Shown piece after piece: positions 1 to 7,306 of a DNA stretch of 64,000 bases. The DNA lies in NCBI RefSeq assembly GCF_001425175.1, contig NZ_LMDV01000008.1, positions 977,494 to 1,041,493 on the forward strand, given 5' to 3'. Origin of the DNA: Nocardioides sp. Root1257. GTDB lineage: Bacteria; Actinomycetota; Actinomycetes; Propionibacteriales; Nocardioidaceae. The notes below the pieces were generated by a model. The model saw nothing but the letters and a program-made list of their open reading frames with translations, searched no databases and was not told the DNA's origin. A program made the translations under genes and the position numbers. Within the stretch, counting starts at the first letter, position 1. Every line of letters starts with the position of its first letter.

Positions 1-1
1 G

Positions 2-466
2 ATCGACGTCGGCATCGCGCGGGCGGCGCTCGACGACGCCGCGGCGTTCGTGACCACCTCGAGCCGCCCCTACCCGGACGCCGGTGTCGAGCGGGCCGCC
101 GACGACCCGCTCGTCGTGCACGCCTTCGGGCAGATGGAGCTCGAGGTGCGCGCCGCCGAGGCGCTGCTCGCCGAGGGCGGCCTCGCCGTCGAGCAGGCCG
201 ACCGCGACCTGTCCGCGCAGACGGCGGGCGAGGCGAGCCTCGCCGTCGCCGCCGCGCGGGCGTCCAGCACCCGCGCCGCGGTCGAGGTCGGCAGCCGCCT
301 CTTCGAGGTCGCCGGCACGCGGTCCGCGCTGGCCTCGCTGAACCTCGACCGGCACTGGCGCAACGCACGCACCCACACGCTGCACGACCCCGCGGCGTGG
401 AAGGTCCAGCACCTCGGGCGGTACGCCGTCGACGGCGTGCTGCCCCCCAACCACGGCCAGCTCTGA
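2..466 (+). CDS. SfnB/DszC-type flavin monooxygenase, C-terminal part (partial)
   Basis: The frame is open from the window edge, so only the C-terminal 154 residues are visible. They have the helical pattern of the acyl-CoA dehydrogenase C-terminal domain. They end in a segment around HWRNARTHTLHDP, which is typical of the monooxygenase branch of that fold (SfnB, DszC: reduced-flavin enzymes acting on sulfones or thiophenes) rather than of true dehydrogenases. The family role is inferred from this motif and from the ssuD gene that starts 58 bases downstream. Likely function: desulfurisation of organosulfur compounds to sulfinate or sulfonate using FMNH2 from the reductases of the same operon. 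The substrate cannot be read from the fragment. Confidence 0.75.
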   Translation: MDVGIARAALDDAAAFVTTSSRPYPDAGVERAADDPLVVHAFGQMELEVRAAEALLAEGGLAVEQADRDLSAQTAGEASLAVAAARASSTRAAVEVGSRLFEVAGTRSALASLNLDRHWRNARTHTLHDPAAWKVQHLGRYAVDGVLPPNHGQL

Positions 467-523
467 CTCTCGATACACCCGCTCGTACCTCGCGGGCACT
501 CGACCACCGAACACGGAGGAAAG

Positions 524-1681
524 ATGTCGAACCTGAAGTTCCACTGGTTCCTGCCCACCAACGGCGGTGACGGCCGCCAGGTCGTCGGCGGCGGCCACGG
601 CGTCGAGGCCGGCGCCGCCGGCCGGCCGGCCTCCGTGCCCTACCTCGGCCAGATCGCCCGCAGCGCCGAGCAGCTCGGCTTCGAGGCCGCGCTGACCCCG
701 ACCGGTGCCTGGTGCGAGGACGCCTGGGTCTCGACCGCGATGCTCAGCCAGGTCTCCGAGCGGCTCAAGTTCCTGGTCGCGTTCCGGCCGGGGCTCACCT
801 CGCCGTTCATCGCGGCGCAGATGGCGGGCTCGTTCCAGAACCTCTCCGGAGGCCGCCTGGCGCTCAACGTCGTGACCGGCGGCGAGAGCAAGGAGCAGCG
901 GATGTTCGGTGACTTCCTGGACAAGGACGGCCGCTACGCCCGCTGCGACGAGTTCCTCACCATCGTCCGCAGGCTCTGGACCGGTGAGCCGGTGACCTTC
1001 GAGGGCGAGCACCTGCACGTCGAGGACGCCGTCCTGACCCAGATCCCCGACCCGCTGCCGGAGATCTACTTCGGCGGCTCCTCGCCGGCCGCCGGCCGGG
1101 TCGCGGCCAAGCACGTCGACGTCTACCTGACGTGGGGCGAGCCGCCGGCCGCCGTGGCCGAGAAGGTCGAGTGGGTGCGCAAGCTCGCCGCCGAGGAGGG
1201 TCGCGAGGACCAGATCCGGTTCGGCATCCGGCTGCACACGATCGCCCGGGACACCGCCGAGGAGGCCTGGGCGGAGGCGGACCGGCTGCTCGCCGGCATC
1301 TCCGAGGAGGAGATCGCCCGCGTGCAGTCCGGGCTGAAGCAGAGCGAGTCCGTCGGTCAGTCCCGGATGCTCGAGCTGAACGGCGGCTCCAAGGACGGCC
1401 TGGAGATCCACCCCAACCTCTGGGCCGGCGTCGGCCTGGTCCGCGGCGGCGCCGGGACCGCGATGGTCGGCAGCCACACCGAGATCGCCGACCTGATCGA
1501 GCAGTACCAGGCGGTCGGCATCGACGAGTTCGTGCTCTCCGGCTACCCGCACCTGGAGGAGTCCTACCGGTTCGGCGAGGGTGTGCTGCCCGAGCTGACC
1601 CGCCGCGGGCTCTGGGAGCACCCGGCTCCGGTCGCGTCGACGGCGTCGGTCCCGTTCGGCCAGAAGGCGGCCGCGTCGTGA
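524..1681 (+). CDS. ssuD: FMNH2-dependent alkanesulfonate monooxygenase
   Basis: This 385-residue protein is collinear with E. coli SsuD. It has the N-terminal FWFLPT-like start (here FHWFLPTNGGDG), PTG-CEDAW near residue 60, the YFGGSS block, YLTWGEPP near residue 205, and NLWAGVGLVRGGAGTA with VLSGYPHLEE towards the C terminus. The enzyme uses reduced FMN and O2 to cleave C-S bonds of alkanesulfonates and release sulfite. ATG 524 follows a clear GGAGGAAAG ribosome site. The gene overlaps the next reductase gene by 4 bases (GTGA), so the monooxygenase and its flavin supply are probably translationally coupled. Function is confident; chain-length preference is unknown. Confidence 0.93.
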   Translation: MSNLKFHWFLPTNGGDGRQVVGGGHGVEAGAAGRPASVPYLGQIARSAEQLGFEAALTPTGAWCEDAWVSTAMLSQVSERLKFLVAFRPGLTSPFIAAQMAGSFQNLSGGRLALNVVTGGESKEQRMFGDFLDKDGRYARCDEFLTIVRRLWTGEPVTFEGEHLHVEDAVLTQIPDPLPEIYFGGSSPAAGRVAAKHVDVYLTWGEPPAAVAEKVEWVRKLAAEEGREDQIRFGIRLHTIARDTAEEAWAEADRLLAGISEEEIARVQSGLKQSESVGQSRMLELNGGSKDGLEIHPNLWAGVGLVRGGAGTAMVGSHTEIADLIEQYQAVGIDEFVLSGYPHLEESYRFGEGVLPELTRRGLWEHPAPVASTASVPFGQKAAAS

Positions 1682-2211
1682 CCGCCCCGTCCGGCAGCAG
1701 GGTCGCCGTCGTCGTCGGCAACCCCAAGCCGCAGAGCCGCACGCTCGAGGCCGCGACGTACGTCGCCTCCGAGCTGTCCGGCCGCGAGCCCGACCTGGTC
1801 GTCGACCTCGCCCAGCTCGGCGCCCGCCTGCTCGACTGGCAGGACGAGATGGTCACCGAGATCGTGGCCGAGGTCGGGGCCGCCGACCTGGTCGTCGTCG
1901 CGTCGCCGACCTACAAGGGCACCTACACGGGACTGCTCAAGCTCTTCCTCGACCGGTTCGCGTCGGGCCCGGAGGGCGGGCTGCGCGGCGTCGCCGTACC
2001 GCTCATGCTCGGCGGCGGCCCGGCCCACGCCCTGGCGCCGGAGCTGACGCTGCGCCCGGTGCTGACCGAGATCGGCGGCACCGTCGTGAGCCCCGGGCTC
2101 TACGTCGTCGACTCGGCGTACGACGACCCGTCGGCGTACGCCGGCTGGCTGGCGCGCTCGGCCCCCACGATCACGGCTCTCCTCGAGAGCAGGACAGGAG
2201 TCTCCGCATGA
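1678..2211 (+). CDS. NAD(P)H-dependent FMN reductase (SsuE/MsuE type)
   Basis: A 177-residue flavodoxin-fold reductase. The phosphate-binding loop GNPKPQSRT lies near the N terminus and the SPTYKGTYTGLLKLFLDR segment near residue 80, as in SsuE and MsuE. It should reduce FMN with NAD(P)H and pass FMNH2 to the SsuD encoded just upstream. GTG 1678 overlaps the ssuD stop codon, and the end overlaps the next start as ATGA, so three genes form one coupled unit. SsuE and MsuE cannot be told apart here. Confidence 0.88.
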   Translation: MTAPSGSRVAVVVGNPKPQSRTLEAATYVASELSGREPDLVVDLAQLGARLLDWQDEMVTEIVAEVGAADLVVVASPTYKGTYTGLLKLFLDRFASGPEGGLRGVAVPLMLGGGPAHALAPELTLRPVLTEIGGTVVSPGLYVVDSAYDDPSAYAGWLARSAPTITALLESRTGVSA

Positions 2212-2702
2212 CCCTGACGACGAACCAGGACCTCGACCCGACCCGCCTCCGCGAGGCGTTCGGGATCTTCCCCAGCGGCGTCGTGGCGGTGGCCGCGGAG
2301 GTCGACGGCGAGCTGGTCGGGCTGGCGGCGAGCTCGTTCACCTCGGTCAGCCTGGACCCGCCGCTGGTGCAGTTCTCGATCGCGAACACGTCCAAGACCT
2401 GGCCCGACCTGCGCCGCTCCGACCACCTCGGCGTCACCATCCTCGCCGACCACCACGGTGTCGTCTGCCGCCAGCTGGCCGGTCCCGTCGAGCACCGCTT
2501 CGACGACATCGAGGTCAGCGCGAGCGAGGACGGCGCGGTCACGATCGACGACGGGCTGGCGCGCTTCGACTGCTCGATCTACCGCGAGGTGGAGGCGGGG
2601 GACCACACGATCGTGCTGCTCGAGCTGCACGCCATCGAGCACGCTGACACCTCGCTGCCGCTGGTCTTCCACCGCAGCGGGTTCGGCCGGCTCGCTGGGT
2701 GA
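2208..2702 (+). CDS. Flavin reductase-like (DIM6/NTAB, HpaC-type) protein
   Basis: The 164 residues match the flavin reductase-like split-barrel family: FPSGVVAVAA near residue 19, then GLAASSFTSVSLDPPLV, then KTWPDLRR. Proteins of this family are the small component of two-component monooxygenases and reduce FMN or FAD with NAD(P)H. This is the second flavin reductase in the operon and is unrelated in fold to the SsuE-type gene it overlaps by 4 bases. It may serve the upstream SfnB/DszC-type enzyme while the other serves SsuD; this pairing is inferred from gene order. Confidence 0.85.
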   Translation: MTLTTNQDLDPTRLREAFGIFPSGVVAVAAEVDGELVGLAASSFTSVSLDPPLVQFSIANTSKTWPDLRRSDHLGVTILADHHGVVCRQLAGPVEHRFDDIEVSASEDGAVTIDDGLARFDCSIYREVEAGDHTIVLLELHAIEHADTSLPLVFHRSGFGRLAG

Positions 2703-2728
2703 CCGGCCTGGTCTGAGACAGTGGACCC

Positions 2729-4069
2729 GTGGTCAGCGTGGTCGTGGTGGGAGCCGGCGTCGCCGGCCTGACCGCAGCCCGGGACCTGGTCGGCGCAGGG
2801 CACGAGGTGCTCGTCCTCGAGTCGTCCACCCGCGTCGGCGGCAAGCTGCTGCGCACGTCGGTCGCGGGCGTGACCGTCGACGTCGGCGCCGAGGCGATGC
2901 TCAACCGGCGCCCCGAGGGCGTCGACCTGGCGCGCTCGCTCGGCCTGACCATCGAGCACCCGACGATCGCGTCGTCGCGGATCTGGACGCGCGGCGCCCT
3001 GCGGCCGCTGCCCCGCTCCCTGATGGGCGTCCCGCTCGACCTCGACCAGCTCGCCGCGTCCGGGGTGCTGTCGCCGGACGGGCTGGAGCGGTTCCGCTCG
3101 GCGGTCGCTGTGCCCGTGCCGGTGGACGAGGACGTCTCCGTGGGCGACCTCGTGGACGCCCGCTACGGCGCCGAGGTCACCGACCGCCTGGTCGAGCCGT
3201 TGCTGGGCGGCGTCTACGCGGGCGACTCGCGCCGGCTGTCCGTGCGCGCCACGGTGCCCCAGCTGGTCACCCTCGCCGACGGCGCGTCCCCCGCCCCGAC
3301 GTACGACGGGCCCGTCTTCGCGGGCCTGCCCGGCGGGATGGGACAGCTGCCCGAGCGGCTGGCCGAGGGGCTGGAGGTCCGCACCGGCACGACGGTGCGG
3401 GAGCTGGTGGCGACCGAGGCCGGCTTCGCGCTGACCGTTGGTCCGACGACGGCGCCCGAGCTCGTCACGGCGGACGCCGTGGTGCTGGCGACGCCGGCCG
3501 CGCCGACCGCCCGGCTGCTCGGGGCGCTCGCGCCCGTCGCGGCCGCCGAGCTGGCCGGGATCGAGTCCGCGTCGATGGCTATCGTGACCTTCGCGTTCGA
3601 CGCTGCGTCGGTGCCCGACCTGGCCGGCACCGACTCCTCGGGCTTCCTGGTGCCGCCGGTCGACCGGCGCCGCATCAAGGCCGCGACGTTCTCGTTCGCC
3701 AAGTGGGGCTGGGTGCGCGCAGCGGGCGACGGGCTGCTCCTGCTGCGCACCTCGCTCGGCCGCTACGGCGAGGAGACCGCCCTCCAGGGGAGCGACGAGG
3801 AGCTCGTCGCGTGGTCGCTGGCCGACCTGCGCGACGCCACCGGCGTCTCGGTCGCCCCCGTCGACACGCACGTGCAGCGCTGGGGCGGTGGTCTGCCGCA
3901 GTACGCCGTCGGCCACCTCGGCCGGGTGGCACGGATCCGGGCGGCCGTGGACGCCGTACCCGGCCTCGCCGTCTGCGGCGCGGCCTACGAGGGCGTCGGC
4001 ATCCCCGCGGTGATCGCGTCCGCGCACCGGGCGGCCGCTCGGATCGGTGGGGCACCCGTCCGTTCCTGA
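2729..4069 (+). CDS. hemY: Coproporphyrinogen III / protoporphyrinogen oxidase
   Basis: A 446-residue FAD enzyme of the amine-oxidase fold with the dinucleotide motif VVVVGAGVAGLTAARDL at the very N terminus, then ESSTRVGGKLLRT, and a C-terminal FAD block around CGAAYEGVGIPAVIASAH. Length and layout fit HemY/CgoX. In actinobacteria this enzyme normally oxidises coproporphyrinogen III to coproporphyrin III, which ferrochelatase and HemQ turn into haem; hemQ lies at 10005 in this window. GTG 2729 is preceded by a -10-like GACAGT ending exactly 6 bases upstream, so the mRNA is probably leaderless. No ferrochelatase or other haem gene is adjacent. Confidence 0.9.
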   Translation: MVSVVVVGAGVAGLTAARDLVGAGHEVLVLESSTRVGGKLLRTSVAGVTVDVGAEAMLNRRPEGVDLARSLGLTIEHPTIASSRIWTRGALRPLPRSLMGVPLDLDQLAASGVLSPDGLERFRSAVAVPVPVDEDVSVGDLVDARYGAEVTDRLVEPLLGGVYAGDSRRLSVRATVPQLVTLADGASPAPTYDGPVFAGLPGGMGQLPERLAEGLEVRTGTTVRELVATEAGFALTVGPTTAPELVTADAVVLATPAAPTARLLGALAPVAAAELAGIESASMAIVTFAFDAASVPDLAGTDSSGFLVPPVDRRRIKAATFSFAKWGWVRAAGDGLLLLRTSLGRYGEETALQGSDEELVAWSLADLRDATGVSVAPVDTHVQRWGGGLPQYAVGHLGRVARIRAAVDAVPGLAVCGAAYEGVGIPAVIASAHRAAARIGGAPVRS

Positions 4070-4125
4070 GAAGACCCTGTGAGGTCGGGCCGCGCCCCAT
4101 CCGCCGGGTCGGTGGTGGCGAACCC

Positions 4126-4158
4126 CTTCCGTCAAGAGAACGAGACTCTCAACGGAAG
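4126..4158 (+). promoter_or_regulatory. Stem-loop covering the ribosome site of the next gene
   Basis: Arms CTTCCGT (4126-4132) and ACGGAAG (4152-4158) are perfectly complementary. A second short AGAG/CTCT stem lies inside, giving a hairpin with a 7-base loop. The right arm contains GGAAG, the likely Shine-Dalgarno of the lipoprotein starting at 4168. Pairing would hide it. An operator for a dimeric repressor is the alternative. Confidence 0.45.
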
Positions 4159-4167
4159 AAGCCTCCC

Positions 4168-4860
4168 ATGAGCACCACCACGAAGTTCACCGCCAAGCGC
4201 GGCCTGGCCGCACTGGCCCTGGCGGCACTGATCGCCACCCCGCTCGCCGCGTGCAGCAGCTCGGACAGCGACTCGTCGAGTGCCAGCTCGTCGTCGAGCT
4301 CCTCGAAGTCGGCGCCGAAGCCGGTCGCCGCGATCGACGCGCTCCAGGGCAAGACCACCGCGATCAAGCTGGACCAGGGCTTCGTCGACGCCCTCACGAC
4401 CCTCAAGCTCACGCCCGGCACGGTCGGTGACGCGAAGCTCCAGGACGGCTCGCTGATCTTCCCGATCACGGGCGGCAACGTGACCGTGTTCAAGCCCGGC
4501 GAGGTCTCGCCGTACGTCATCGGCCAGATCCAGCACGAGGGCTCCGGCCTGTCGCTGACCGCCGGCGGCACCAAGGTCGAGCTGACCAACCTCAACGTCG
4601 ACCCGGGCGTCTCCCGCGTCTACGGCGACGTCACGGTCAACGGCAAGACCGCGGTCACCAACGCGTTCCTCTTCCAGCTCGACGGCCGGACGCTGCAGCC
4701 GCTCAAGACCGAGGGCAGCGACGCGATCCTGACCGGCACCAAGGTCGAGATCTCGGAGGACGCCGCTCCGCTGCTGAACGACACGTTCAAGACGGACGCC
4801 GTGAAGCCCGGACTGCTCGTCGGGATCGCCACGATCACCGTCGACACGCAGTCCAAGTAG
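4168..4860 (+). CDS. Secreted lipoprotein with possible HtaA-like beta domain
   Basis: 230 residues. The signal peptide has a lysine/arginine start, a hydrophobic core and a lipobox ending in LAAC with Cys29, followed by a Ser-rich linker (about residues 30-50). The mature domain is beta-rich and contains DGSLIFPITGGNVTVF, GSGLSLTAGG and a DPGVSRVYGDVTVNGK stretch. This order loosely resembles HtaA domains of haem-uptake proteins, which would suit its place after hemY, but the match is weak and may only reflect a common secreted beta fold. A hairpin at 4126-4158 may mask its ribosome site. Probably anchored to the outer face of the membrane; the ligand is unknown. Confidence 0.7.
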   Translation: MSTTTKFTAKRGLAALALAALIATPLAACSSSDSDSSSASSSSSSSKSAPKPVAAIDALQGKTTAIKLDQGFVDALTTLKLTPGTVGDAKLQDGSLIFPITGGNVTVFKPGEVSPYVIGQIQHEGSGLSLTAGGTKVELTNLNVDPGVSRVYGDVTVNGKTAVTNAFLFQLDGRTLQPLKTEGSDAILTGTKVEISEDAAPLLNDTFKTDAVKPGLLVGIATITVDTQSK

Positions 4861-4877
4861 CCCTCCGTTGGGCGAGG

Positions 4878-4908
4878 CGCCCGGGGACCTCACGGTCTCC
4901 GGGCGTTT
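4878..4908. terminator. Terminator between convergent genes
   Basis: A 12-base stem (CGCCCGGGGACC with GGTCTCCGGGCG, one G-U pair) around a TCAC loop, followed by TTT on the plus strand. It lies between the lipoprotein stop (4860) and the stop of the minus-strand aminotransferase (4914) and could serve both directions. Confidence 0.7.
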
Positions 4909-4913
4909 CGGCG

Positions 4914-5813
4914 TCAGACGACCGAGGTCCCCTCGGCGGCCGTGCGCTCGGCGTACGCCGCCGCGAGCTTGGCGACGTAGGGCCCCGGGCGACCGGAGCC
5001 GATCTGCCGGCCGTCGACGGCGAGCACCGGGGTCACGCCGCCCATGGTGCCGGTCACGAACACCTCGTCGGCGGCGTACACCTGGGTGAGTGAGAAGTCG
5101 CCGACCTCGACGGCGATCCCGAGCGCCGTGCAGGACTCCAGGATCGTCTCCCGCGTGATCCCCTCCGGGCAGGCGCGGGTCGTCGGCGTGCGGACCACGT
5201 CGTCCTTCACGAAGAAGACGTGGGTCGCGTTGGTCTCCGCCACGAACCCGTTGTCGTCGAGCATCAGCGCGTCGTCGGCGCCGGCGACGTTGGCCTCGAC
5301 CTTCGCGAGGATCGAGGTGAGCAGGTTGTTGTGGTGGATCTTGGGGTCGAGCGAGTCCGGCCGGTGCCGGCGCACCGACGAGGTGATGAGCGAGATCCCG
5401 CCGTCGTCGTAGACCGGCGACTTGAACTCCGCCAGCACGATCAGCGTCGGACCCGACTGGTTGAGCCGCGGGTCCATGCCGCTGGTGATCTTCACGCCGC
5501 GGGTCAGCGTCAGCCGGATGTGCACGTCGTCGGTCATCGCGTTGGCGGCGAGCACGTCGCGGATCCGCTGGACGATCTCCTCGTCGCAGGGCACCGTCGT
5601 GAACGCCAGCGCCTGCGCGGAGCGCCGCAGCCGGGCCAGGTGCTCGGTGAGCTTGAAGATCCGGCCGCCGTGCAGCCGCAGCCCCTCCCACACGGCGTCG
5701 CCGCCCTGCACGGCCGAGTCGAACGGGCTGATGCCCGCCTGGTCGCGGTGCACGAGCCGGTCGTCGATCCCGACGACCAGGTCGCGGTTGCGCTCGTCGT
5801 ACTCCTGCTTCAT
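4914..5813 (-). CDS. Class IV PLP aminotransferase (BCAT/DAAT-like)
   Basis: A 299-residue fold-type IV PLP enzyme. The N-terminal DRLVHRDQAGISPFDSAVQG and GDAVWEGLRLHGG blocks, the DPKIHHNNLL segment carrying the likely Schiff-base lysine near residue 155, and a C-terminal EVFVTGTMGGVTPV block are all as in branched-chain and D-amino-acid aminotransferases and aminodeoxychorismate lyases. Substrate cannot be decided. ATG 5813 overlaps the stop of the upstream sulfotransferase-like gene (ATGA), so the two proteins are made together. From memory, plant BCAT-like proteins carry a P-loop sulfotransferase-like region and this type of aminotransferase in one chain, which suggests a real functional partnership. 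Confidence 0.85.
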   Translation of the reverse strand: MKQEYDERNRDLVVGIDDRLVHRDQAGISPFDSAVQGGDAVWEGLRLHGGRIFKLTEHLARLRRSAQALAFTTVPCDEEIVQRIRDVLAANAMTDDVHIRLTLTRGVKITSGMDPRLNQSGPTLIVLAEFKSPVYDDGGISLITSSVRRHRPDSLDPKIHHNNLLTSILAKVEANVAGADDALMLDDNGFVAETNATHVFFVKDDVVRTPTTRACPEGITRETILESCTALGIAVEVGDFSLTQVYAADEVFVTGTMGGVTPVLAVDGRQIGSGRPGPYVAKLAAAYAERTAAEGTSVV

Positions 5814-6535
5814 CGCGTCTCCTCGCGGCGCAGGCGGTAGGGCGCCAGCGCGTCGTAGTAGGGACGGCACCGCTCGAGCAGCGGCGCCAGGTGGTCGGGC
5901 AGCGGGTCGCCCGCGCCGGGGGAGTACGGCGCGAAGGCGGTCGAGGCCTCGACGCCGGCGTACCAGTGCGGTGCCCAGACGCCGTCCGTCTCGCGCGGGC
6001 CGGCGGGCCACGACAGCATCGCGTCGTCGAACCGGATGCCGAGCTCGGCGCAGAGCAGCCCGAGCGTCCCGGCCGGGTCGCGGAGCACGTCGGCCGCGTC
6101 GACCACCGGGCCGCCGTACGTCTCGAAGAGCTCCAGCTGCTGCGGCAGCCCGAGGTCCTCGAGGGTCGGCTCCTCGCGGACCTTCGCGTACGACGTGAGC
6201 ACGCGCTCCGGGTCGCGGACCAGGAACGCGTGGGTCAGCGCACCGAGCGCCGACCGGTCCATCGCGGGGAGCAGGTGGTGGGTCATGTGCTTCTGGTACT
6301 GCACCGGGGTCGTCACCCCGCCCGTCGCCAGCTCGCCCAGCACCACGGCCGCGTCGGTCGGCTGCGACGCGATGACGTCGTCGCGGCCCGGATGGTCGAG
6401 GCCCGTCGCGGCCAGGTAGGCGGCGTACAACGGCTCGTCGACCACCGAGCAGTCCGCGCGGTTCTCGAAGCTGCGCATCATCGCCGTGGACAGGTTGCGC
6501 GGTCCTGACCACATGGCGATCCGGGTGACAGTCAT
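5810..6535 (-). CDS. P-loop sulfotransferase-family protein paired with the aminotransferase
   Basis: 241 residues beginning MTVTRIAMWSGPRNLSTAMM. The GPRNLSTAMMRSFENR segment is the nucleotide-phosphate loop of a sulfotransferase-like P-loop protein. A second binding segment, FLVRDPERVLTSYAKVREE, lies near residue 115. Sulfotransferases move sulfate from PAPS to hydroxyl or amino groups, but this subgroup has no assigned acceptor. ATG 6535 is chosen because homology begins there; a longer reading from 6616 adds an unlikely leader. It overlaps the aminotransferase gene by 4 bases and diverges from the membrane protein gene at 6598. The pair is probably one pathway step or one complex of unknown role. 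Confidence 0.75.
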   Translation of the reverse strand: MTVTRIAMWSGPRNLSTAMMRSFENRADCSVVDEPLYAAYLAATGLDHPGRDDVIASQPTDAAVVLGELATGGVTTPVQYQKHMTHHLLPAMDRSALGALTHAFLVRDPERVLTSYAKVREEPTLEDLGLPQQLELFETYGGPVVDAADVLRDPAGTLGLLCAELGIRFDDAMLSWPAGPRETDGVWAPHWYAGVEASTAFAPYSPGAGDPLPDHLAPLLERCRPYYDALAPYRLRREETR

Positions 6536-6597
6536 CGAGGACGAGTCTGCCCCGTTGTCCCTGGGCCGTGGGACCTCCGGCCCGAGAACGTCCTCCC

Positions 6598-7302
6598 ATG
6601 ACCACTTACTCCACACATCCCCAGCCGGCCCGGACCGACGTCCCGGCCCCCACCCCCATCACTCCTCGCGCCAGCCGCTCCTGGGCGCTCGCCGGCGTCG
6701 GCGCCGGCCTCGCCGGCATCGGCACCATCGTCACCTCGGGCATGGTGAACGCGGTGTACGACGAGGACCTCCAGGGCGACTCCGCCGGGATCGCCGCGAA
6801 GCTCGCCGACCAGACCACGCCGATGTTCGCCTTCCACACGTTCGCCCTGGTCGGCGCGGTGCTCCTGGTCGTCTTCGCCGCGGGCCTCTTCCGCCGCCTG
6901 CACGCCACCCTCGGCTCCGGGGCGATCGCTCCGCTCGTCGCGTTCGGCGGCCTGCTCGGCACCGCGGTCGTGTCCGTCATCGGCACCGGCCTCGACACCG
7001 AGTTCATCATGGGATTCGTCGGCGACCAGGAGATCGACCCGGCCAACGCCGTCATGTACAACCACTGGATCGGCACCGTCCCGTGGTGCTGGGTGCTGGC
7101 CGGTCTGGCGGGCCTCGCGGTGTTCACCGCCAGCCGGGCGAAGGCGGCTCCGCGCTGGATCGGCCTCGTCGGTCTCGTCCTCGGCGGCGTGACCCTGCTG
7201 CTCGGCATCTCCCCGCTGCAGTACATGGCCGGCATGACCGGTCCGCTGTGGCTCCTGGTGACCGCGACCGGTTTCTTCCTCGGCGACCGCGCGCAGCGGT
7301 GA
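6598..7302 (+). CDS. Multi-pass membrane protein upstream of a sensor kinase
   Basis: 234 residues. After a polar, Pro-rich N terminus (about 25 residues) there are about six hydrophobic segments: near residues 32-50, 80-100, 110-130, 158-178, 188-205 and 210-228. Acidic and His residues lie in the loops. It has no enzyme motif I recognise; the pattern resembles small DUF4386-like membrane proteins. It ends 4 bases before the sensor kinase start, so it is probably co-transcribed with the two-component system and may be a sensory or target partner. Start ATG 6598 was chosen over an in-frame upstream ATG (6568), which lies inside the divergent promoter region. Confidence 0.7.
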   Translation: MTTYSTHPQPARTDVPAPTPITPRASRSWALAGVGAGLAGIGTIVTSGMVNAVYDEDLQGDSAGIAAKLADQTTPMFAFHTFALVGAVLLVVFAAGLFRRLHATLGSGAIAPLVAFGGLLGTAVVSVIGTGLDTEFIMGFVGDQEIDPANAVMYNHWIGTVPWCWVLAGLAGLAVFTASRAKAAPRWIGLVGLVLGGVTLLLGISPLQYMAGMTGPLWLLVTATGFFLGDRAQR

Positions 7303-7306
7303 TGAT

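Noticed and set aside
2458..4167. Long plus-strand frame leading into the lipoprotein from within the flavin reductase and hemY genes
   Set aside because: Its translation over hemY is Arg/Gly/Pro-rich shadow sequence; the real gene starts at ATG 4168 with a signal peptide.
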